Of a DNA stretch of 64,000 nucleotides, positions 55,376 to 64,000 are shown piece after piece; the first letter of the stretch is position 1, and each line of letters opens with the position of its first letter. The stretch covers positions 354,569,267-354,633,266 of the forward strand of contig NC_053040.3 in assembly GCF_002575655.3 (NCBI RefSeq), read 5' to 3'. The DNA is from Aegilops tauschii subsp. strangulata. Its lineage: Eukaryota; Streptophyta; Magnoliopsida; Poales; Poaceae. The translations under genes and the position numbers were made by a program. Below the pieces are notes generated by a model, which saw only the letters and a program-made list of their open reading frames with translations, did not search any database and was not told where the DNA came from.

Positions 55376-56517
55376 ATGCCAAGGGGCTAGCTATGCATGT
55401 ATGCATCTCACCGTCTACTCTGTCGTAGTACGTACGTAGTAGTATATCTTAGATTCGTGAAACAAATTTTGTTGTGCAAAGTTGCTGCGATCTGTCTATG
55501 TTCTTTCATGTCAAAGCTAGCATGCAGAGAGTAGGGTCGTGCACCATGGGGATTCCACCATCGGGATCAGAACATTATGGACACGGGCAAGATTGAACAG
55601 CTGCAGTGCTAATAATGAAAGCCTGGCACCTTTTGGTCTTGGGTGCATAGAGAGTCAATGAACGAGAGCTTGGGCAGCTACTAGCCAGCCCAGGAGTCAT
55701 CACTTTACATGTTTTAGGCTTGCAGCCTGGTGGTACTAGCTAGTACTACTACCACTCATCTGCAGCCACTCCCTCTCTCTCCCTCTATCCAGCAATTCCT
55801 ACTACTACAAGGGAACTGAAGCTGCCATTATTATCCTCCATGGCGACCCACCTGCCATGATCTATCCGTATGCTCAACGAACAAAAGCAACGGAGATGCG
55901 ACCTGACTGGAAAAGAAAGCAAATTCATAAGCGCGGAGCGCTCGCTAGCTAGCCATAGCCCGTAGCTCCCTACCGCAGATCAGATCAATGCATTGCATGC
56001 AGCACAAAGTGTCGCTTCGTATCATACCAAAAGATCCCTTTGATGATGAACGGAAGATTTTATGCCCGGACAAGGCAGCCGGGTGGAGCGTACTGTGGCG
56101 GCATGCATCGATCGAGAGCAGTGGCAGTGATCGATGCCACCGCAGCCATCTATAGCCCCACAGTTTTCGCACGCGCCATGATGCCGCTTGCTCCGTCTGC
56201 ATGCAGCGGCGTCTCTTTATCTCATCATCTGCGACTGTACGTGCGTGGTTGCAGCTACGTGCACTAGGCATGGCTATCGAGGGGAGAAGAGATTCGATCG
56301 GGCTAGGGGGCGTGGATGGATGGATGGATGATGTGCCTCTGCATGCCATGCAGGATTGGATCTTTTCTCGATGAGCAAAGCTAAAGGGTTCGACTAGCAG
56401 AGCTATAGCTTGTGGACTTTTGGGATGTTCTGCGGCAGGCTTTGGTGCTGTTGACATGCGAGGGCAAATTGGCAATGGCATTGTTTCAGTGTCGTATGGC
56501 TGTCGGGGGGGGGCTTG
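55376..56517. other. Low-copy DNA right of the nest, no gene called
   Basis: No conserved protein. The stretch 55730-55870 looks like a plant 5' leader (CTCCCTCTCTCTCCCTCTAT, CTACTACTACAAGGGAA) and contains a possible decayed miR167-like site, treated as a finding. A TATA-like CCATCTATAGCC lies at 56147. A - strand frame of 178 codons at 55945-56481 has no recognisable domain. Confidence 0.4.
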
Positions 56518-57881
56518 TGACTTTATTGATATCCCACTGGGTTCCTGCTTCTCTTTGTTGTGACCACTAAACTAAACGAGATTCCAAAGGGAGAATGTTT
56601 TTTCAATAATCAGGGGTCACCTCCTGGTTCCATTTTCATTAAGAAATAGTCTTTTTACGATGCATCCCGTGAATATGGCCGTCCGTTGGATTGGATTGGA
56701 AGAATTTTGACGAAAATAAATAAATTTGATGCATATTTGAATGCCCCGGACAATATTCATTCATACTTGAATGATTTTACATAAATTCGGATACTTTTCA
56801 TCTAAATCTAAATAAATTCATTGCATTCAGACATATTTCAACTAGACGAGAATCTAAAATAAAAATAAAATAAAGGATAACACTATTGGCTCTTGCATTA
56901 AAAGTAAATACATAAAGGTAAAAAGTAGACATTTTGTAGAGAGAAGCAGAGATTGGCATGCACTTTTTATTTTTGTACGTGCAAGCTTAATGTAAAGAAA
57001 CGTCACTTTATATAGCCCATTGTGATAGCAACATTTATTATGCAGTCCGTCATTTTTATTTCTTTACCATCACAAGATCGTATAAAACTTATTTTTCCTT
57101 ACAATAAGAGATCATACATATTTAGGAGCAATTCTTATTGCTTTATGCACCGATGACAACTTACTTGAAGGATCTTATTCAATCTATAGATAGATATTGT
57201 GGACTCTCATGGCATCAAACTGGGTTTAAGGGTTTTGGATACACAAGTGATACGTCTCCAACGTATCTATAATTTTTTTATTACATGTTATTATAGTATC
57301 AATCTTGGATGTTTTATATGCAATTATATGCAATATTATATCATTTTCTGGTACTAACCTGTTAACTTAGTGCCAAGTGCCAGTTGCTGTTTTTTGCCAG
57401 TTTTTGGTTTTCCAGAATATCAGTACCAAACGAAGTCCAATTGCCACGAAACTTTTTGGAGGATTTTTGCTGGACATAAGAGACCTTGGAAGCTTCGGGA
57501 GTGGGCCAGAAGATGAAGGAGTAGCCCAATAGGAAACGGGGTGCGCCTAGGGGGGTAGGCGCGCCCTGGTGGCTTGTGGGGCCCACATGCATCCGTATGA
57601 CCTAATTCCACCTCTATAAATTCTCTAAAATCGTGAAACCAACAGAGAGCCATCCGAAATATTTTTTCTGCCGCCACAAGCTTCTGTTCTCGAGAGATCC
57701 CATCCAGAGGCACGAAGTCCAAATGAAATCAATAACAAATGAAGTCCAAATGCCACAAAACTTTTTGACATTTTTTTCTAGACATACGAGACCCTAGAAG
57801 ATTCAGGAGGAGGCCAAAAGTCAAAGGAGTAGACCACAAGCCACATGGCCGCGTCCAGGGGGTAGGCTCGCCCATGTCTTT
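56518..57881 (+). repeat. Tandem segmental duplication, copy 1 (about 1.36 kb)
   Basis: Begins TGACTTTATTGATATCCCAC. The same sequence restarts at 57882 and parallels it through the LTR-derived fragment. Divergence is moderate by eye (many point changes, small indels), so the event is not recent. Confidence 0.85.
57248..57881 (+). mobile_element. Gypsy LTR fragment in duplication copy 1
   Basis: Starts TGATACGTCTCCAACGTATC, the LTR start of the elements at 15954 and 24727, and keeps similarity (CCAGTTGCTGTTTTTTGCC, AAATATCAGTACCAAACG) for about 470 bp. It then jumps to a second similar LTR piece (TCCAAATGCCACAAAACTTT). Truncated, with no target duplication. Confidence 0.7.
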
Positions 57882-57999
57882 TGACTTTATTGATAGCCAC
57901 TGGGTTCCTGCTTCTCTTTGTTGTGACCACTAAACTGAACAATATCCTGAAGGGAGAATGTTTTTTGAACAATCAGGGGTGACCTCCTGGTTCCATTTT

Positions 58000-58735
58000 G
58001 GGACAATTGCATTTTTACCCCTAGTTGGTTGCTACCCACGGGTTTTGCCCTCACTTTTCGAGCTTGCTCAGTTTTGCCCTTACTTTTTCCGTCGTGGTCC
58101 CTCTAATGCCCTTTGACCGTTTGACCAAAACTTTGAAAATTCATTACTAATTCATATGCACTCAGAAAAATGCAAATGAGATATCAAAATGTTCAGATAA
58201 ACATTACCTTTATGTACATATCATTTGCATTCAGGACAAAAGCACCCTTTAAACTACCTGAGGTAATTAATGTTATTAATATTACTAAAAATAAAAAGGT
58301 ATAAACAATATTTTTTTCATGAATAAAAATTACATGCAAATGTAGGTGATGTTTTCTGAACTTCCAGATATCTTATTTGCATTTTTCTGAGTTCGTATCA
58401 TCTTGTTATGAATGTTCTAACGACTTTGACCATTATTTGGAAACTTCATAACAAATTGATACGAACTCAGAAAAATGTAAATAAAAACTTCATTATTTGC
58501 CTGAATGCAAATGATATGCACATAAAGGTAATGTTTATCTGAACATTTTGATATCTTATTTGCATTTTTCTGAGTTCATATGAATTAGTTATGAATTTTC
58601 AAAATTTTGGTCAAACGGTCAAACGGCATTCGAGGGACCACGACAGAAAAAGTAAGGGCAAAACTGAGCAAGCTCGAAAAGTAAGGGCAAAACCCGTGGG
58701 TAGGAACCAACTAGGGGCAAAAATGCAATTGTCCC
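58000..58735. mobile_element. Mutator-like foldback MITE
   Basis: A 736-bp element with perfect 9-bp duplications TTCCATTTT (57991-57999 and 58736-58744) and ends GGGACAATTGCATTTTTACC against inverted GGGACAATTGCATTTTTGCC. The inverted repeats extend over most of the element (for example GACCGTTTGACC with GGTCAAACGGTC; GAGATATCAAAATGTTCAGA with TCTGAACATTTTGATATCTT). No coding capacity. Present in copy 2 of the duplication and absent at the matching place of copy 1, which shows the empty site. Confidence 0.93.
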
Positions 58736-59360
58736 TTCCATTTTCATTAAGAAATAGTCTTTTCAGGATAAAACAGGTGAATATGGGCCAGTCGTTGCAC
58801 TGGATTGGATGAATTTGGTAGAATTTTGACGAAAATCAACTAATTTGATGCATATTTGAATGCAACGGACAATATTCATACATAGTTGATTGACTTTTAC
58901 ATAAAACTGGATACTTTTCATCTAAACCGAGACAAGTTCATTACATTTAGAAAACATATTTCAACTAGCCTGGAATCTAAAATAAAAAAAATAAAGGAAA
59001 ACACTATTGACTCTTGCATTAAAAGTAAATACATAAACGTAAAAAATAGACACTTCGCAGAGAGAAGCAGAGGTTGTTAATATTTTTGTATGTGCAAGCT
59101 TAATGTAAAGAAACGTCACTTTATATTGCCCATTGTGATAACAACCTTTGTTATGCAGTCCGTCGCTTTTATTTCTTTACCATCACAAGATCGTATAAAA
59201 CTTATTTTTCCTTACAATAAGAGATCATACATATTTAGGAGCAATTCTTATTGCTTTATGCACCGATGACAACTTACTTGAAGGATCTTATTCAATCCAT
59301 CGGTAGATATAGTGGACTCTCATGGCATCAAACTGGGTTTAAGGGTTTTGGATGCACAAG

Positions 59361-60010
59361 TGAGACGTCTCCAATTTATCTATAATTTTTTATTGTTCCA
59401 TGCTATTATAGTATCAATCTTGGATGTTTTATATGCAATATTATATCATTTTCTAGGACTAACCTATTAACTTAGTGCCAAGTGCCAGTTGCTGGTTTTT
59501 GCCTGTTTTTGGTTTTCCAAAATATTAGTACCAAACGAAGTCCAATTGCTACGAAACTTTTTGGACGATTTTTGCTAACATAGGAGACCCTGGAAGCTTC
59601 GGGAGTGGGCCAGAAGATGAGGGAGTAGCCCAATAGGAAACAGGGTGCGCCTAGGGGGGTAGGCGCACCCTGGAGGCTTGTGGGGCCCACGTGCATCCGT
59701 TTGACCTAATTCCACCTCTATAAATTCTCTAAAATCGTGAAACCAACATAGAGCCACCCGAAATATTTTTTCTGTCGCCACAAGCTTCTGTTCTGGAGAT
59801 ATCCCATCTAGAGGCACGAAGTCCAAATGAAATCAGTACCAAATGAAGTCCAAATGCCACGGAACTTTTTGACGATTTTTTCCAGACATAAGAGACCCTA
59901 GAAGATTCGGAAGGAGGCCAGAAGGCAAAGGAGTAGACCACAAGCCACATGGCCGCGCCCAAGGGGTAGGCTCGCCCATGTCCCTTGTGGGTCACTCGTT
60001 TCTCCGTTTG
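59361..60010 (+). mobile_element. Gypsy LTR fragment in duplication copy 2
   Basis: Matches the fragment at 57248-57881 throughout, with the same internal jump, and continues slightly further (CCCTTGTGGGTCACTCGTTT). So the chimeric structure predates the tandem duplication. Confidence 0.7.
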
Positions 60011-60044
60011 ACCTAACACTACTGGAAACAGAGAATTTCCCATC

Positions 60045-60240
60045 AGTAATGCCTTTGCCGTCAGCTCATAAAAAACAGACGGCAAAGACATGGCTGAGGG
60101 CAAAGAGCCTGGTTGCCATCAGCCATTTCTTTGTCGTCCGCCAGCGGATGGCAAAGGGGTGGGTGGGGTCCAGTGGAGGCCTAAACCCTAAATGCCCACT
60201 AGACCCACATCATTGCCGTCCGCCAGTGGACGACAAAAAA
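60045..60240. repeat. Subterminal repeat zone of the second CACTA element
   Basis: Motifs CCTTTGCCGTCAGC, GACGGCAAAGA, GCCATCAGCC and CCGTCCGCCAG(T/C)GGA occur in both orientations just inside the terminus. Confidence 0.75.
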
Positions 60241-60549
60241 GCTACCTAACGGCGCTAGCGGACCAACCCACCTCCCACTCTCTCACTCACCGCGCCCTCG
60301 ACCCCAACCGCCACCGCCGTCGCCGTCCCCGACCCCCACCGCCCAGCCGCCCCGCGGGCCTCGCCGCCCCACCCGCGGCCTTGCCGCCGCCCCGCCGCTT
60401 CGCCGACCTGCCGCCCGCCGCCCCGGTGCCCCGCCGCTCCACTCCGGTGAGCTCCGGTGAGCCTCTCCCCTCTTTTTTTTTCTTATTTTACTTAGGTTAG
60501 TTACTAGGGTTAGTTAGGTTAGTTAGATTAGTTATAGATAAAAATTATT

Positions 60550-60800
60550 AGGAGAAGAAAAGAAGAAGAATAAGAAGAAGAAGAGGAGAAGAAGAAAAGG
60601 GGGAGAAGAAGAAGAAGAAAAGAAGAAGAAGAAGAAGAAGAAGAAGAAGAAGAAGAAGAAGAAGAAGAGAGAAGAAGAGGAGAGAAGAAGGAGAAGAAGA
60701 AGAAGGAGGAGAAGAAGGAGGAGGGAAGAAGAAGGAGGAGAAGAAGAAGGAGAAGAAGAAGAAGAAGAAGTAGTAGTAGTAGAAGAAGAAAATAAGTAGA
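60550..60800. repeat. (GAA)n microsatellite
   Basis: Nearly pure purine run of GAA/GGA triplets, interrupted by TAG TAG TAG at about 60770. It gives a long Ser/Leu - strand frame by composition only. Confidence 0.93.
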
Positions 60801-60828
60801 AAAAGTAGAAAAAGACAGAAAAGAAGGC

Positions 60829-60904
60829 CGAGGGTCGAGGGGTCGAGGGTCGAGGTGTCGAGGGACGAGGTGTCGAGGGTCGAGGATCGAGGATCGTCGA
60901 GGGG
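60829..60904. repeat. Short tandem repeat, GGTCGAGG units
   Basis: About nine imperfect copies of an 8-9-bp unit (GGTCGAGGG, GGTGTCGAGG, GATCGAG). Confidence 0.85.
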
Positions 60905-61271
60905 ACGAAGTTTTTTTCATAGTTTGACGTGTCGATGCTTTATGTGATGTGATGTCCTAAATTTTCCTGACTCGATCGGTAAAATTTGCAGGCTTTGTGC
61001 TATTTCATCTCCTTGGAGTCATCATTGGTCGAAGTTTTTTGTCCATGATCCCACCATTGTTCGACTACTTCCTCTACAACCGAGGGTGAGCTACGAATCC
61101 ACCTTCACCTCCTACGCTCTTTTAATCATGTAAGTAGATTTCATTTTCATATCAAGTCGTGTAACCAGTATGTGTCTCCCGTCCGAAAGGGTTGCATGGA
61201 TAAATATGCATTCAGATGCATATTTATCACCGTAACTCATTTGGATTGTCCAGCGATTTCCACGGATAGCC

Positions 61272-61477
61272 CGAGTATGTGTAGATTAGGTACGTTCTCC
61301 ATGCTCTACCCCATTCCGAGACAAAATTTCGTCAGCGCCTCCCTGTTGTTCTCCAGATGCACATTCTCTCGGCTTTTTGCCAAGACGTGTATCAGGAGGA
61401 CAGCGGGGAGGTGCTGTCAAAATTTTGTCTCGGAATGGAGTAGAGCATGGAGAACGTAATCAATCTACACATACTCG
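61272..61477. repeat. Imperfect inverted repeat, arms about 84 bp
   Basis: CGAGTATGTGTAGATTAGGT to CCTCCCTGTTGTTCTCC on the left pairs with the reverse complement of GGACAGCGGGGAGGTGCTGT to CAATCTACACATACTCG on the right. The loop is about 40 nt. It lies in the transposase leader, upstream of the ATG at 61615. Confidence 0.85.
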
Positions 61478-61614
61478 AGTGGGCCGGATTAGGACCTATC
61501 TTTACCTATTAGAGTGTAGGTTGCATGGACGTAATAAAATTGACAAACTAGATTAACTGATGAATATATATGCTGAATTATATATATTTCTTGTCTGTCC
61601 AGTAGCTAAGCAAG

Positions 61615-64000
61615 ATGATTGATCGTGTGTGGATGTACACCAGTCGCACTAGTCAGAAAGAGATTACCAATGAATGGTTAACAAAAACCAAGGGGTTTGT
61701 GAAAGCCCCATTTGCAAATGGCCAGAGGAAAAACTGGTGCCCCTGTGTCCGGTGCAACAATTGGGAAAAGAGAACAGAGGATGAAATGGGCAAACACCTA
61801 TAGAAGAGTGGTTTTACGCCCGGTTATACGGTGTGGACATTTCATGGTGAGTCTGCCCACCGTGCCAGAGCTAAGGTGGTTCGTCGTTGCACCGACAAGC
61901 ATGGTACCAGGATGGAAGATATGGTGCAAAACTTTGATGATGCTCGGGATTCGGACGATGAGATGGAGGAATCTGCAAAGGCCTTCAATGAAATGTTGGA
62001 GTCTTCAAAATGTCCTCTTCACGAGCACACTGAGCTTTGTCAGCTGGATGCCATATCACAAATAATGGCTCTGAAGGCTCAATTCAACTTGGGCAGAGAA
62101 TGCTATGATGCGATGATGACAGTGTTTGGACGCTTTCTACCCAAAGTCCATGTACTGCCTGCAAACCTATAACAGTTAGACAAAATCCTTCGTGCTCTTA
62201 AGATGCCCTATGAGAAGATACATGTATGTGAGAAAAGGATGCCTTATTTAGGCTTGAGTATGCAGACTTGAACCATTATCCCATTTGCAAGTCTTCCAGG
62301 TATGTTGTGGTAGACAACGGTATGGGTGAGAAGACGCGGACCAAAATCCCCATTAATGTTCTATATGCCAATCGTACCAAGACTTCAACATCTTTTCATG
62401 GTCGAAGAGATGGCCAGATAGATGACATGGCACAAAACGGGCAAAAGAACCGAACTAGATGCATATGGGAATCTGATGATGGTGCATACATCGGATGGTG
62501 AAGCGTGGAAGCGCTTCGATGCATTACATAAGGAAAAAGCGGCAGATCCAAGGCATCCTCGAGTCGCCATCAGCACACATGAGTTCAGTGTGCTTGGTCT
62601 GACGGCAGCCCAATACAGTTGTTGGCCCGTATTTGTCATTCCACTCAATCTCCCCCCCGGACAGATTATGCAAAGAAAGAACATTTTCCTGACGTTGATA
62701 ATTCCAGGGCCCAACCATCCGGGGAAGAATATGAATGTGTACATGCAACCGCTTAAGGACGAATTGCAAGAAGCTTGGGATAATGGGTTCAAGACATATG
62801 ACGCCTTTAGCAAACAGAACTTCATAATGCGTTTCTGGTACATGTACTCGACGCATGACTTGCCGACGTATGGGCTATTCATTGGCTGGTGTGTGCATGG
62901 AAGCTTCCCATGCCCCACATGCAAGGCAGCTCTTGAGTTTCATTGGCTGCAGGCGGGTCGCAAGTTTTCTTGCTTCGACTTGCATAGACAGTTCCTAGAT
63001 CCTCGCCATAAGTTCAGGAAAGACAAGATGAACTTCATCAAAGGTAGAGTTGTCAAAAACTCTGCACCACCTGCGTTGACATGCCAAGAGACCCTGGATC
63101 AGTTAAACGCTCTCGAGCCAGATCGAGAGCGTCCAGGGTATTTAAAGGGTTATAATTTGAAACACGCCTGGACTCACAAGACATGGTTGTGGGATCTGCC
63201 TTACTTCAAAGACCTCCTTTGCCCACACAACATCGACGTGATGCACACTGAAAAGAATATCACCGAGGCACTTTTTGGTACATTGTTCGGCATAGAGGGG
63301 AAGTCAAAGGATAATACTAAGGCTAGAGTCGATCAGGAGGCGCTATGTCATAGACTGTTACAAAACATGCAAGAACCGAAAGGAAAGCAGAACTGGACGA
63401 AGCCAAAGGCATGGTTCAATCTTGGAAGGCCAGCTAAGAGGGAAATTATCTTGTGGGTGAAAATGCAGTTGATGTTCCCCGATGGGTATGCAGCGAATCT
63501 AACGAGGGGAGCGAGTCTTGACAAATTGAAAATATTTGGTCTCAAGAGTCATGATTGGCACATATGGATTGAGCGGGTAATGCCGGTGGTGTTGCGTGGC
63601 TTTATCCCTGAGGATGAATGGCTAGTACTGGCCGAGCTGAGCTATTTCTTCCGTGTTCTTTATGTGAAAGAACTATCGCCTGCCGTGCTAGAAGAAATGG
63701 AAGAGTTGGCGCTGGAGTTGATCTGCAAGTTAGAGAAGATCTTTCCGCCGGGCTTCTTTAATCCAATGCACAACTTTATTCTGCATCTCCCGACCGAGGC
63801 AAGATTGGAGGGGGGCATCCAAAATCATTGGTGCTACGCAACTGAGAGGATGTAGAAGACGCTCCGAGCAAAATGTAAAAATAAACGTAGAATTGAAGCA
63901 TCGATGGCCGAGGCATTCATTACTGAGGAGGCGGCAAACTTCATGACAGCACACTACAAAGCCAAAAATCGTAATTTGCATAATCCAAAGCCTCGGTACA
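61615..64000 (+). pseudogene. TNP2-type transposase of the second CACTA element, partial
   Basis: ATG at 61615 (MIDRVWMYTSRTSQKEI). The transposase-associated domain follows (CPCVRCNN near 61740; FTPGYTVWTFHGE after the first stop). The Transposase_21 core is at about 62422-63855 (SCWPVFVIPLNLPPGQ, WYMYSTHDLPTYG, CPTCKAALEFHW, NIDVMH with Asp at 63235, RVMPVVLRGFIPED). Lesions: TAG 61801-61803, TAA 62170-62172, two or more indels between 62230 and 62420, TAG 63853-63855. Where the family has S-T-D-G the codons at 62575-62583 read T-H-E, so the first putative catalytic Asp is lost. The frame continues to the window edge (NFMTAHYKAKNRN). Inactive. Confidence 0.9.

Larger units (their letters stand above)
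57882..60010 (+). repeat. Tandem segmental duplication, copy 2, enlarged by a nested element
   Basis: Starts TGACTTTATTGATAGCCACT. Without the 736-bp element at 58000-58735 and its TSD its spacing matches copy 1 (distance to the LTR-derived piece about 1368 against 1364). It runs on to the start of the second CACTA element at 60017. Confidence 0.85.
60017..64000 (+). mobile_element. Second CACTA element, left part (cut by window edge)
   Basis: Terminus CACTACTGGAAACAGAG follows TAA (60014-60016). The subterminal zone repeats GCCTTTGCCGTC / GACGGCAAAG on both strands to about 60240. A GC-rich leader, a GAA microsatellite, a hairpin and a TNP2-type transposase follow. Different family from the element at 41599 (different ends and repeat motif). 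Confidence 0.9.

Noticed and set aside
60528..60920. 130-codon - strand Ser/Leu frame
   Set aside because: Direct translation of the GAA microsatellite; not a protein.

Overview
The window looks like intergenic DNA from a large grass genome of the wheat/barley tribe. It is dominated by nested transposable elements of well-known Triticeae types: BARE1/WIS/Angela-like Copia LTRs, Gypsy LTRs starting TGATACGTCTCC, Stowaway and Tourist MITEs, CACTA elements with subterminal arrays, Mutator-like elements and a LINE tail. I recognise one host gene with confidence, a MIR394 microRNA locus on the + strand at about 36.4-36.7 kb. Its 20-nt mature sequence is intact and a matching star arm follows it. 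Family names come from recognition of termini and proteins, not from a database search.

Layout. 1-4762: right part of a decayed + strand Copia element ending in its 3' LTR. 4913-15677: complete - strand Copia element (TSD GTACA) whose pol is split by a 2.07-kb solo LTR (TSD GTGTC). 15954-22620: non-autonomous Gypsy-type element (TSD CAGAG) with one unfamiliar ORF and no pol. 22626-26600: a - strand coding remnant of uncertain origin cut by a hAT-like MITE and a solo Gypsy LTR (TSD ATCTG). 26.6-34.4 kb: low-copy DNA with MITEs, an 801-bp Mutator-like element (9-bp TSD), a solo Copia LTR and a LINE 3' end. 34.6-35.5 kb: Harbinger-like element. 35.5-38.9 kb: the MIR394 island. 38.9-55.4 kb: a three-deep nest, a Harbinger-like element containing a Mutator-like element (TSD GGACAAAAA) containing a 13.3-kb CACTA element (TSD TAT). 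55.4-56.5 kb: low-copy DNA. 56.5-60.0 kb: a tandem duplication of about 1.36 kb, one copy of which holds a foldback Mutator-like element (9-bp TSD). 60017-64000: the start of a second CACTA element cut by the window edge.

The 13.3-kb CACTA element is the richest unit. It carries a small spliced gene for a coiled-coil protein with one membrane segment, a TNP2-type transposase pseudogene, and a second multi-exon gene ending in a Ulp1-like cysteine protease fold. Transposase and protease genes are each preceded by a copy of the same roughly 500-bp block of subterminal repeats, as if one promoter block had been duplicated to serve two transcription units.

Almost all transposon genes here are broken by a few stops and frameshifts. 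Three of the nonsense changes in the - strand Copia element look like C-to-T transitions, as expected for heavily methylated DNA. Only the 311-codon ORF of the Harbinger-like element and the MIR394 hairpin look undamaged. There are no bacterial features, CRISPR arrays or convincing tRNA/rRNA genes.
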